Shown piece after piece: positions 1 through 10,888 of a stretch of 64,000 nt of DNA. The notes under the pieces were generated by a model, which saw only the letters and a program-made list of their open reading frames with translations, had not been told where the DNA came from and made no database searches. Position 1 is the first letter of the stretch. Each line of letters begins with the position of its first letter. The position numbers and the translations under genes were made by a program. The stretch is from Saussurea involucrata (Eukaryota > Streptophyta > Magnoliopsida > Asterales > Asteraceae). The DNA lies in assembly GCA_033807775.1 (NCBI GenBank), contig CM066321.1:256353350-256417349 (forward strand), written 5' to 3'.

Positions 1-1971
1 ACATAATGATTATTATATAAGCACGAACCTCGATCCCACCGAGTACACAAAATACATTAATACAAGCTCAGTCCCACCGAGCCCTCGGTCCCACCGAGTA
101 ATTAATACAAGCTCAGTCCCACCGAGCCCTCGGTCCCACCGAGTAAAAATTGTTGTACTAGCTTAGTCCCACCAAGCCCTCGGTCCCACCGAGCCCCTCA
201 GTCCCACCGAGGTGTACACATGCATATATATATTCCACATACGAATCTAATAAATCACAACCAGTTATCACATCCCATCTAGTTCACGTAAGCACATAAA
301 TACACGTAATCACACGTAACACAAAATAACGACATACATGAAATTCCTAACTACGCGGTGAGAGAACTCACCTCAAGGCTAAGCAACGTGCTCACAAACG
401 CAACACCAACACGGAAATCTTCTTCACTTTCTCCCACCTAAATACGTAATAAAAGTCAAAGGAGAGTCCCGACCCATAACACGTTTACTAGTTTTCAAAC
501 GACTAAAATTCCAGCTTTTTATTAGAAATTACGGGTCTGTTCGGGACCTGTTTTACCCCCTTAAAACTGATAAATACAGAAATTAAAATTCATAATTACG
601 AAGTTCTAAGTCTTACGGTTTCAGGGACGTATCGCACGCGTCCTAACTATTTTTCTACGATTTACTATAGATTTTACAAAAACGCGTCGCAGAACAGCGA
701 ACACCCGGACCTTTCAGTACAACATGGCAACTTCGCCCTAGTTATGGTCCGAATTGGTCTTTCCACAAAACAGAGGAACTTAATAGACTCCGAAACGAAA
801 CTTTTGGCACCAGTCCCATCCCAAACCGACATTCCAAGCAAGAGTTATGCGTAAAACAAAACAGGGACCGAAAGCTGGAAGTTTTTCGGACCAGCTGTAT
901 AAACAGCCCCGTACGGCCCAGCTACAGGCCTAAACGGACTTTCGGCAAAACACGAAAAACTTTCCTGACTCGATTAGGGAACTTCGGCCACCAATTTCAT
1001 TTCAATCCGAGCTATGAGTAAAAAGTTACGGCCACGACAAAACAGAGGCAGAAAATCGACATTCACATAAAATGACAAAATACCAATCTTGCGACCACTT
1101 TTTCACCTAGCTAGAGGCTGAACCAGTTTTCCGCTAAAACACGGAAAACGTGGTCGAACCCGTGCTGGAACCGTGGGTACCAATTTTGGCTCAAACGGAG
1201 TTACGAGCGGAAAGTTATGACCTACGCAAAACAGTGGCAGATTACCATAATTCACATGAAATGATAAAACGGTTCGAGATTAGGATTAACGGTTCAAGAT
1301 TTAAGGTTACGGTCAGGGTGGTTTTAGGGTTACGCCACGGGCACCACCCACTGCCACCTCCGGCAGTGGGGCACAGCGGCGGCGTGCGGCGGTGGTTGCC
1401 TCGCCGAAAAAATGAACAAGAAAGAACAAGATGGAGCGAGGGAACGGCTTACCTTGCGATGGTTGTTTCTCTTCCCTCGACTTCTCCGGCGAATGGTGGT
1501 GGTGACAGCGACTTCTCCGGCGAATGGTGGTGGTGACAGCGACTTCTCCGGCGACTGGAAAACCTCCGGCGACCCACTCTCTCTCTTCTCTCTACTTGCG
1601 ATCTCTCTCTCTCACTTACTATCTATCTCTCTCGGCAATTCAAAACCAAAAGAAAAACCCACAAACAAATCAAAGGGGCTGTTTTGTTGCTGCCTTTGGA
1701 AACCGACGAGAAGGGGGAAGAGGGGGGGGGGGGGGTCGGTCCCCCTTCCTTGGCCTTTCACATGTACAAAAAAACCCATTGGCCACCTTTGACCCCTAGA
1801 CACTAACCCTTTGACACTTTTGGTCCCTAAGTTTCCATAACATTGTAAAAAGAGTAAGGTTTTGCCATACATAACATTCGAGGTCCCTTTGACAACTTCC
1901 GTTAAGGAGACTCGCTTTAAAAAAATACATTAAGGATTTAAAAAAAAACCTACCGGGACACGGGCTTTACA
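1..1971 (-). repeat. 3' LTR of E1 (cut by window edge)
   Basis: Almost identical to 5534-7519; base 1 matches base 5534, so about 370 bases of its outer end are missing from the window. It ends next to a purine-rich tract (minus strand, 1972-1982) followed by TGTAAAGCCC. It carries the CTCGG-TCCCA-CCGAG palindrome array, a 36-bp tandem repeat near 1483-1556 and a long G run near 1722-1737. ORFs seen within it are LTR sequence only. Confidence 0.92.
27..216. repeat. Array of 15-bp palindromes in the E1 LTR
   Basis: The unit CTCGGTCCCACCGAG and close variants (CTCAG in place of CTCGG) occur seven times here and again at about 5560-5745 in the other LTR. Each is an inverted repeat, CTCGG and CCGAG around TCCCA, able to form a 5-bp hairpin. 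The array lies in the downstream part of the LTR relative to element transcription. No CRISPR meaning. Confidence 0.85.
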
Positions 1972-1988
1972 ACTCTCCCCCGCGTGAA

Positions 1989-2246
1989 TTAGACTTCGTC
2001 CCCGAAGTCTACTCCTGCAAACAGCTCCGGATAATTCTCTCGCATCTCCGCTTCAGGTCCCCAAGTCCACTCGGAACCCTTTCGGTGTCTCCATTGAACC
2101 TTCACCAAACCAACAACCTTGTTCCGCGAGGTTCTCGTCCTCCTGTCAAGAATAGCAACTGGCTTTTCCACATAATTACGCCGCTCATCGATCTGAATAT
2201 CTTCGAGTAGTACTACTGCAGACTCATCCATCACACACTTCCGCAA
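1989..2246 (-). pseudogene. E1 integrase C-terminus with chromodomain
   Basis: The residues after about 2246 (…VLLEDIQIDERRNYVEKPV…, then VKVQWRHR and WTWGPEAEMRENYPELF) match the integrase tail plus chromodomain of Tekay/Del chromoviruses, which directs integration to heterochromatin in that family. It is in a different frame from the upstream integrase piece, and the stop lies just before the purine tract and LTR. I am sure of the domain type, less so of the exact clade. Confidence 0.8.
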
Positions 2247-2723
2247 GCTTTTCCGCCGAGGAGCTCTCCCTGATGGCCAAGAAGTGTGCACTCTTGGTCA
2301 GACGGTCAACAATCACCCGAATGGCATCGTTCCCAAGGGGAGTCCTCGGGAGTTTCGTTATGAAGTCCATGGTAATCTCTTCCCATTTCCAAACCGGGAC
2401 TTCCAACGGTTGCATTTTCCCATGAGGCCGTTGATGTTCCGCTTTGACCTTCCGACAGGTCATACATGCCTCCACCCATCTAGCAACATCCCGCTTCATG
2501 CCGGGCCACCAACAACCTCCACACAATTCTCTGTACCTCTTTGTAGCTCCCGGGTGAATCGAGAACTTGGACTTATGAACTCCTCTTCAAGAAGTTCCTG
2601 CAACTGGTCGAGAAGATCGTCAATCCTTGGCAAAGGATAACGATCCTTTACCGTAAGCTTATTCAGCCTCCTTCGCTTCCCCAACTCGCGTGTCCACCAC
2701 ATAAGCCAAGTATCCCTGCCCAC
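2224..2723 (-). pseudogene. E1 RT and integrase remnants around a large deletion
   Basis: The stretch 2723-2590 holds the RT motif NKLTVKDRYPLPRIDDL and then stops matching RT; within a few codons the sequence becomes the end of the integrase zinc domain (WWPGMKRD, then ACMTCRKVKAEHQ) and the start of the integrase core with the first catalytic Asp in MDFITKLP. RT palm, RNase H and the remaining two integrase acidic residues are absent. Frames differ between the pieces. This looks like two or more internal deletions of a normal ~4.5-kb pol. Confidence 0.82.
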
Positions 2724-3131
2724 TATGCTGGAGGTACCTCCGAGCTCTCGCAGCCGAACATATGGCCGTAGTCTGCCTAGACGAATCTCCCTGAACTAAC
2801 AGTTCTCCCCCGCTTGGGGTTCGAATTCGCACTTGTTTGTGACGACAAACAATCTCCGCGTCAAACTTATCCATCCAGTCCATGCCCACAATCACACAAA
2901 GTTTCCTCATAGCGATCGGGATCAGGTCAATGGGAAACCGCACTCCTGAGATCTCTAGGGTACACCCGCGAAACACGTCTGTGACCGTCAAGGTCCTAAC
3001 ATCAGCCACCTCGACAACAAGAGGATGACTCAATCGTCCTACAACTCGACCCAAACCCTCGCTAAAAGTGCGAGACACAAAAGAGTGAGTAGCCCCGCTA
3101 CCAAACATCACAACCGCAGGCACCGAGTTAA
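2659..3131 (-). pseudogene. E1 aspartic protease with lost catalytic Asp
   Basis: Retropepsin-like segment in a third frame after gag. The active-site motif, normally D-S-G-A-T, reads G-S-G-A-T-H-S-F; the codon at 3102-3100 is GGT where GAT is expected, a single base change. The flap region and the conserved VGMDWM (usually ILGMDWL) follow. The ORF runs into residues that normally precede RT, then is cut by an internal deletion near 2700. Missing the catalytic aspartate, the enzyme could not process Gag-Pol. Confidence 0.8.
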
Positions 3132-3143
3132 CTAGGAACGTTC

Positions 3144-4363
3144 CTAACGTATAACTGAACCACAAATAAATACATGACATGGAACGAAAAGACAAGAAGA
3201 AAGAAGCAAAAGGGATATACCTGTAACCACTTTAGGCGTCGCTTGCGCCTCATCCACCGTCAACGGATGAACTCTTCCTCGAGCCGCTTCCGCCCCCGGC
3301 TGACCAGTTCGACCATCAGTGATGCGTAATGGGGCATTCCCAGGCGCCCTCTGTGCTCCACCCCCAACAGCTACCCCTGCTCTAGGACAGTTGGCCCTTA
3401 CATGGCCCGTCTGATTACAGTTGAAGCAAACCACTAACGGAACCTTACAATCCCGGCTGAGGTGACCGGGTTGGCCACACTTAAAACACCCCTCAACTCT
3501 CCTCACTCCGGTATCTCGGGGCTTAAACCCGCCACTCCCAGAACCCGCGCGCGTATCTGTGAACCTCGACCTTTTCGGCACTGCCGAGATGGGCGTCACT
3601 GGCTGTGCCGCCTTCCGCTTCTTAGCTTGGGTCTCCAGCTCAAGCTCCCTCCTTCGAGCGGCGTCCATCATGGCGGATAACGAAGTGTACGGTGCCGTGC
3701 TAACAAATTCTCGGATCTCCGTGCGTAGCATATCTTTATACCTTGACATCTTCATCTCTTCCGAGGCGGCATACTGAGGACAGAATAATGCCATCTCGGT
3801 AAATTTCCTGTTCATCTCTTTTACCGTCTCTGTTGTCTGGTGAGTTCTAGGAATTCCTTAGCGATTCTCTCCATCTCTACCGGCGGTACATACTCTGCAC
3901 GGAAACGAGTGACAAACTCGTTCCAGGTCAAGGTAGTGCGTTCGGCAGCCGTCAATGCCGAGGCGCACCAATCCTTCGCGCCGTCACGAAGTAGATTTAC
4001 TGCAAAACGGACCTTTAGGTTGTCCGGGCAACCACTGGTCAAAAATGCGAACTCCATGTCAGATACCCATCGCATACTGGTAATCGGATCCAGGTCTCCC
4101 TTAAATTCTGGCGGGGAACAGGCGGAGAGATCCCGATATTGGAATTCTCGGTTACGGGGATGACCCTCCGCAGGCAGTGGAATAGCTGCAATACGCTCCT
4201 CCAGTAGGATCACCACTTCCTCTCGAATAGCAGTGATGATCTCGGGGATCGCCTCCCCGATCGCGCGGGAAACCTCAGTAGCAATCAGTTCCCTAATACG
4301 CTCCTCAGTAATCCCCGACCCGGCTCGCGACGCTGCCGCGTTGTTCCTTCTTGTATTGACCAT
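3144..4363 (-). pseudogene. gag: E1 gag (capsid and nucleocapsid), frameshifted
   Basis: The gag starts at the ATG at 4363 and opens with a basic, alanine-rich N-terminus, followed by a retrotransposon gag core (region around residues 90-180). Near 3830-3815 the frame is lost in a T/A-rich stretch and continues in another frame to 3144. The second part holds two zinc knuckles, CFKCGQPGHLSRDC and CFNCNQTGHVRANC, typical of chromovirus nucleocapsid that binds element RNA. The last residues before 3144 run off frame, after which the protease frame takes over. Product would package element RNA into virus-like particles; here it cannot be made whole. Confidence 0.85.
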
Positions 4364-5145
4364 TCTAGAAAGAGAAAATTCAGAGATCTAAAAGCACATA
4401 TAACTCACCCTACCACGCTCATACTCCACTCCTTGGCTCCCTCGTGACTCTCCCCGACTCAAGCATGGATCCTGTGCTTCAGATAGTAGGAGCTCTACTA
4501 CTACCCTTCACACCTATCCTTACTCGTTTCGAGTCCTGTCCCGAGACATTCAAGTAGTCGATTACCACAAATAAACACATATAGTCAATCTAGCCCGTAC
4601 AAACACCTTTCCTAACTCCCTAGAAAGGTCATATCACCCACTATCCTTTGCTAACACGGAAACCCCACTAACCCTGACGAGTCGCCTCGTGAATGCACGG
4701 TCGTATACAGTGTAAAACCAAATAGACGTTCGAATAAGAGACTCTATCCTAGAACGGTTGGACTCAAACAAGAGCTGCGCAATAGAACTAAATCTAATAT
4801 TCTAAGTCTATTCAGTTCCTACTGCATACAACCTAGAGTGCATTCGCTTAACAACCTATCAAAGCTAGCATGAGTTCCTATAAGCGATAAACCAGCATAC
4901 GGTACCATACAGTTCACATAAGCAATCTAGCATGCATACACTACACCTGAAAGCAATAGGTACACTAAGTTCCTTACCTTCCCAGCTGGCGTCGGCTGAC
5001 TGTACACACTGCGCCCACGATCACCGTTCCCAAACGGGTTTTCTCTTTTCATTTAAAACAAAGATTTAAATAAAAGAATTTAAAGATCTCTTAGCCGCAA
5101 CTTGAGACCAAACACACCGAGATGTGTTTGATTCACTCAAGCCGT
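4364..5145 (-). other. E1 untranslated leader
   Basis: Between primer site and gag. No ORF, repeat or motif that I can name; presumably holds packaging signals. Confidence 0.6.
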
Positions 5146-5157
5146 GCTCTGATACCA
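5146..5157 (-). promoter_or_regulatory. E1 primer-binding site (tRNA-iMet)
   Basis: On the minus strand the bases read TGGTATCAGAGC, the usual complement of the 3' end of plant initiator tRNA-Met, three bases after the LTR end. It fixes element orientation as minus. Confidence 0.9.
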
Positions 5158-5160
5158 AGT

Positions 5161-7519
5161 TGTAACGTCCCAAAAATTACAAGGAAATTTAAAATTTTTA
5201 AAACATACATTTCATTAAAACAACTATGATTTAATAATTCACGTCTTAAATAAAATTAACTTCGTTACTTCAAACCATCAACAAAGTTCATGCAGCGGAA
5301 AATTTCATAACTAAATTCAAGGGTTCAAAAGTGAAAGATTAATAATATTTGACACTCCGCGCTCCATGTGTGTACTGTCACACCCGACTGCCGCCCGCAC
5401 CTGAAATAACAACACATTGGGAAAGGGTAAGCTAAACGCTTAGTGAATCCAATCACGCACGTAGGTAGCAACCCCACGCATATCGCCCCTACTCGCAAGT
5501 AGGCAACATCACCATCATCACGAATATCAAACCACATAATGATTATTATATAAGCACGAACCTCGGTCCCACCGAGTACACAAAATACATTAATACAAGC
5601 TCAGTCCCACCGAGCCCTCGGTCCCACCGAGTAATTAATACAAGCTCAGTCCCACCGAGCCCTCGGTCCCACCGAGTAAAAATTGTTGTACTAGCTTAGT
5701 CCCACCAAGCCCTCGGTCCCACCGAGCCCCTCAGTCCCACCGAGGTGTACACATGCATATATATATTCCACATACGAATCTAATAAATCACAACCAGTTA
5801 TCACATCCCATCTAGTTCACGTAAGCACATAAATACACGTAATCACACGTAACACAAAATAACGACATACATGAAATTCCTAACTACGCGGTGAGAGAAC
5901 TCACCTCAAGGCTAAGCAACGTGCTCACAAACGCAACACCAACACGGAAATCTTTTTCACTTTCTCCCACCTAAATACGTAATAAAAGTCAAAGGAGAGT
6001 CCCGACCCATAACACGTTTACTAGTTTTCAAACGACTAAAATTCCAGCTTTTTATTAGAAATTACGGGTCTGTTCGGGACCTGTTTTACCCCCTTAAAAC
6101 TGATAAATACAGAAATTAAAATTCATAATTACGAAGTTCTAAGTCTTACGGTTTCAGGGACGTATCGCACGCGTCCTAACTATTTTTCTACGATTTACTA
6201 TAGATTTTACAAAAACGCGTCGCAGAACAGCGAACACCCGGACCTTTCAGTACAACATGGCAACTTCGCCCTAGCTATGGTCCGAATTGGTCTTTCCACA
6301 AAACAGAGGAACTTAATAGACTCCGAAATGAAACTTTTGGCACCAGTCCCATCCCAAACCGACATTCCAAGCAAGAGTTATGCGTAAAACAAAACAGGGA
6401 CCGAAAGCTGGAAGTTTTTCGGACCAGCTGTATAAACAGCCCCGTACGGCCCAGCTACAGGCCTAAACGGACTTTTGGTAAAACACGAAAAACTTTCCTG
6501 ACTCGATTAGGGAACTTCGGCCACCAATTTCATTTCAATCCGAGCTATGAGTAAAAAGTTACGGCCACGACAAAACAGAGGCAGAAAATCGACATTCACA
6601 TAAAATGACAAAATACCAATCTTGCGACCACTTTTTCACCTAGCTAGAGGCTGAACCAGTTTTCCGCTAAAACACGGAAAACGTGTTCGACCCCGTGCTG
6701 GAACCGTGGGTACCAATTTTGGCTCAAACGGAGTTACGAACGGAAAGTTATGACCTACGCAAAACAGTGGCAGATTACCATAATTCACATGAAATGATAA
6801 AACGGTTCGAGATTAGGATTAACGGTTCAAGATTTAAGGTTACGGTCAGGGTGGTTTTAGGGTTACGCCACGGGCACCACCCACTGCCACCTCCGGCAGT
6901 GGGGCACAGCGGCGGCGTGCGGCGGTGGTTGCCTCGCCGGAAAAATGAACAAGAAAGAACAAGATGGAGCGAGGGAACGGCTTACCTTGCGATGGTTGTT
7001 TCTCTTCCCTCGACTTCTCCGGAGAATGGTGGTGGTGACAGCGACTTCTCCGGCGAATGGTGGTGGTGACAGCGACTTCTCCGGCGACTGGAAAACCTCC
7101 GGCGACCCACTCTCTCTCTTCTTCTCTTGGTTCTCTCTACTTGCGATCTCTCTCTCTCACTTACTATCTATCTCTCTCGGCAATTCAAAACCAAAAGAAA
7201 AACCCACAAACAAATCAAAGGGGCTGTTTTGTTGCTGCCTTTGGAAACCGACGAGAGGGGGGAAGAGGGGGGGGGGGGGGGTCGGTCCCCCTTCCTTGGC
7301 CTTTCACATGTAAAAAAAAACCCATTGGCCACCTTTGACCCCTAGACACTAACCCTTTGACACTTTTGGTCCCTAAGTTTCCATAGCATTGTAAAAAGAG
7401 TAAGGTTTTGCCATACATAACATTCGAGGTCCCTTTGACAACTTCCGTTAAGGAGACTCGCTTTAAAAAAATACATTAAGGATTTAAAAAAAAAAACCTA
7501 CCGGGACACGGGCTTTACA
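5161..7519 (-). repeat. 5' LTR of E1 (2,359 bp)
   Basis: Full-length LTR bounded by TG and CA. On its inner side are three bases and then the iMet primer site. Differences from the left copy include an extra 12-bp CT-rich stretch near 7120-7135 and a different G-run length. Its outer end at 7519 abuts element A directly; the partner target duplication lies outside the window. Confidence 0.92.
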
Positions 7520-7597
7520 ATTTTGGACTCTTATAGGGTTCAAAGAATGCTCGGAGTGAGCATGGGAGTTCGCCGGAGAGTGAGAAGATGATGCCAT
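7520..7597 (-). pseudogene. Start of A second ORF, cut by E1
   Basis: An ATG at 7597 opens a frame of 26 codons (MASSSHSPANSHAHSEHS…) that is cut at 7520 where the E1 LTR starts. It sits where Sirevirus-like elements carry an env-like or accessory ORF after pol, and its polar, Ser/His-rich start recalls the Gln-rich start of the B second ORF. Assignment rests on position only. Confidence 0.5.
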
Positions 7598-9065
7598 TGC
7601 TTGCTGTTGGGAGAAAAGAGTTGAATCTTTGGAAGTTGAAGGTTTTAGCACAAGTTCGCCGGAGAAGAGAGAGTAAGTTCGTAAAGTTTGTGAAGGATTG
7701 GTGACTTGGGTTTTATACTGAAGAGATAATGGTAGAATCTGAAGAGGTAAATAGTTGAAAGTGAATAAACTTTGGGGTCCGCAATCGAGTGCATATGGCT
7801 GGTTCAACTTTCCAGGAGAACGTGTGCCATGTACGTCCAATGGAAATGTGATACGTCAACAGTGTTAGAGTACGACGAGACGTCGTGCGCGGCCCATTAA
7901 TGCTTGGCACGTGGGTTTCTTTACTTTCAGAAGGCTGTCACTCGCAGTATGTAACCGTTACTGTTACAGAATTTCCATAAGTACCAATAGGTGACAGAAG
8001 CTCTATAGTTATAGGAGCTCTGTGGTCTGAAATCTGCTTTTTATATCCTCTGATGCTTGGATCTTTACCAAAAACGTTTGAAAACACATTGGAGAGGATC
8101 GATAGATCTTAGTATAGAAATTTCATCCACATAGGTTCATAGGCTCTGTTGGGCTTGGCAGAGCCTCTATGAGAGAAAATTTCTAATAACTGAAAATTCA
8201 TAAAATATTTTGATCATCCAAGGTTTTCACTGTTTTACAAACTGTTTTTAGGACATATTTGGAAAGTTTTGACCTAGAAAACTGTTTTGGAAAAGATTCT
8301 GTGCGAGATGCTTTTTGTTTGATTGTCTAGGTTGGGCGACATAGACTCTTTGTTGGAGTGAGCTCTTTGACCCAAAAGACTTTCTTCCAGTAACCTTTTG
8401 TGTGTATTTGCACGTGCGAATCCTTAAAGAGAACTTTGAAGATGATCGATAGAGTTCCCTCATGAGATTTTGCAGTTATAGAGGATCAGGCTTACAGAAG
8501 CTCTGTTGAGCTCAGTAGAAGCTCTATGACTCTAAATTTCTCATAACGGAAGGCTCATAAATCCTTTTGATCAATTCTTGTTTGTTATGTCTTAAACAAT
8601 GTTTCTAGGACATATTTGAAAATTGGTGTCCTAGAAATTTGTTTTTCAGAAAGGATTTGTGCGAGAAACTTACCTTTTGGCTCTTCCTTGTCCGGCATAA
8701 TACTTGACTTCTATTGATATGATTGAGCACTTCTCTTCTTTGGCTCCCCCTTGAATGATCAACCTCTGTAGATCATTTCAAGGTCTCCTTCTGCTCCCCC
8801 TTGACCTATGCTTAGATCAAATGAGATAAGTAGTGCACGGAACATAGGTCAAGTTCATCAGAGGTTCTGAGCAATCCCACAGAAGCTTCTGTAGAGTTTT
8901 GAACTTTTGATTGATAAAGAATTTACATTAAAAAGAAGTAAATATTTATAGAAAGTTCAGGAGGACGGAAAACTAGTAAATATTTTGCTAATTACAAGCA
9001 AAAAATGTAAGTATATGTATATATATATATTTCTTTGAGAAGATCAATTCATACTTACAGAGGTT
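7598..9065 (-). other. A region between pol and second ORF
   Basis: Noncoding. Near pol it has two AAGGGGGAG tracts (plus strand CTCCCCCTT at 8743-8752 and 8791-8800), like the extra polypurine tracts of Sireviruses. Further on is a diverged tandem duplication (about 8150-8310 against 8510-8670; shared block TAGGACATATTTG). Several CAGAAGCTCTGT-like palindromes occur at 7990-8030, 8135-8170 and 8490-8530. No ORF I can support. Confidence 0.6.
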
Positions 9066-10870
9066 TCAACTCATGTTAATCATTCCTAACTTACCCACCA
9101 AGAAAAGGAATCTTTTCTCATCTAGTGCCTTGGTGAATAAGTCTGCAAGCTGGTATTCTGTGGACACAAAGTGCATTTCGATTGTGCCATATTCAACATG
9201 ATGCTTCAGAAAGTGGTACCTTATATCGATATGCTTTGTTTTTTAGTGCTGTACTGGATTGGCAGAGATGGCAATGGCGCTTTTTGAATCACAAAAGATA
9301 GGTATCTTGTATATATTGTGGCCATAGTCTTTTAGCTGAGTTTTCATCCACAGAACTTGGGAACAACAGCTAGCAGCAACAACATATTCAGCTTCTGCTG
9401 TAGATGTGGATACGCAGTTCTGCTTCTTTGAAGTCCAGTTGACTAATTTCCCACCTAGGAATTGACAACTCCCAGAGGTACTCTTTCTATCGAGCTTGCA
9501 TCCTCCATAATCTGAATCTGTGTACGCCTTAAGACCAAAGCCAGAGTTTTTTGGATACCAGAGGCCAAGATTTTTGGTCCCTTTGAGATATTTGAAGATC
9601 CTTTTTACAGCAATATAATGGGATTCCTTTGGGTTAGCTTGATATCTTGCACAGAGGCATGTGGCATACATTATATCAGGTCTACTTGCGGTTAAGTATA
9701 ACAGAGACTCAATCATACCTCTGTAGAGCTTGCACTCTACAGATGTGCCATTTGGATCTGAAAATAACTTATTTCCCATGGCCATTGGGGTCTTCATTAC
9801 AGAGGCATCAGAGAGATTATATTTTGAAAGTATGTCAGAGACATATTTAGTTTGATTTATGAATATTCCCTCTGATGATTGCTTTACTTGGAGTCCGAGG
9901 AAGAAGGTTAATTCTCCCATCATACTCATTTCAAACTCACTCTGCATGAGTTTTTCAAAATCTTTGCATTTTTGTGCATTTGTAGACCCGAAAATGATGT
10001 CATCCACATAGATCTGTACAAGCATAATCTCCTCACCATTTCTTTTATAAAACAAAGTAGTATCGGTTGTACCTCTTTCGTAATTGTTATCGAGAAGAAA
10101 GGTTGAAAGTCTTTCGTACCATGCTCTTGGAGCCTGTTTCAGTCCATACAGAGCTTTGTCGAGGTAATACACGTATTTTGGGTACTTGGAGCTTTCAAAC
10201 CCTGGTGGCTGCTGGACATATACTTCTTCTTGGATTTTGCCATTCAGAAAGGCCGATTTTACATCCTTTTGAAATACTTTGAAACCTCTGTGGGCTGCAA
10301 AGGCTAAAAATATTCTTATAGCCTCGAGCCGTGCGACAGGGGCAAATGTTTCATCATAATCGATGCCTTCTTCTTGACGATATCCCTTGGCCACCAATCT
10401 TGCTTTTTTCCAATGACCACCCCATCCTCGTCTTTCTTGTTTCTGAAGACCCATCTTGTCCCTATTGCTTGTTTCCCTCGTGGCAGAGGCACTAGGGTCC
10501 ATACTTTGTTTCGTTCAAACTGTAGAAGCTCTTCTTGCATAGCATCTACCCAGTTTGGATCGTCTAGGGCTTCAGAGATTCTTTTTGGCTCGATCACACT
10601 GATAAAATTAGTAAAGAAACAAAAATTAGCAGTAACTGATCTTGTCTTGACCTTTTCAGAAGGGTCGCCGATTATAAGGCTTGGAGGATGGCTTTTCGTC
10701 CACTGTGTTGTTCTTGGAAGATGATCATTTGAGTCATCCAGATTAACTTCTGTCGTTGCAAGTTGAGGTTCTTGTTCAACCTCTGTTGTAGACAGTACTG
10801 CTGTGATTGGTTCTTCAGCTTGTGGAATTATTTGACTGAGAATTGGAATTTGTTCCTCTGAGGAAGTAGA
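9066..10870 (-). pseudogene. A reverse transcriptase and RNase H
   Basis: The RT begins with the copia motif (EALDDPNWVDAMQEEL … NKVWTLVP … GTRWVFRNKKDEDG) in one frame to about 10420, then a frameshift, then a long open stretch to 9243 with FAPVARLEAIR, the catalytic IYVDDIIFGS, YLTASRPDIMY and the RNase H part (AYTDSDYGG, STAEAEYV). A TAA shortly after NPVQH (9243) is followed in the same frame by the normal copia C-terminus (ADLFTK … GKLGMINMS) ending with TGA at 9066-9068. RT catalytic residues are present, so the lesions are the shift and this stop. Confidence 0.88.
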
Positions 10871-10888
10871 GATTGCGTCCTCGTTTTC

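Larger units (their letters stand above)
1..7519 (-). mobile_element. E1: Ty3/gypsy chromovirus (Tekay/Del-like), internally deleted
   Basis: Read on the minus strand, the element has a 5' LTR (5161-7519), a tRNA-iMet primer site, a gag with two CCHC knuckles, a protease, short reverse transcriptase and integrase remnants, a chromodomain-type tail, a purine tract and a 3' LTR cut by the window start. Gag, protease, pol and chromodomain order places it in the chromoviruses; the long LTR and chromodomain tail suggest Tekay/Del (inference). The internal region is only ~3.2 kb because most of RT, RNase H and the integrase core is gone, so it is non-autonomous. LTRs start TG and end CA and differ by roughly a dozen substitutions by eye, so it is a young insertion into element A. 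Confidence 0.9.

Noticed and set aside
27..216. Regular palindromic repeats resembling a CRISPR array
   Set aside because: Spacers are not of uniform length, the block repeats in the other LTR, and this is plant DNA.
1150..1799. ORFs with GGGDSDFSGEW-like repeats in the E1 LTR (and 6683-7345)
   Set aside because: They arise from a 36-bp tandem repeat and CT-rich LTR sequence, and exist twice because of the LTR pair.
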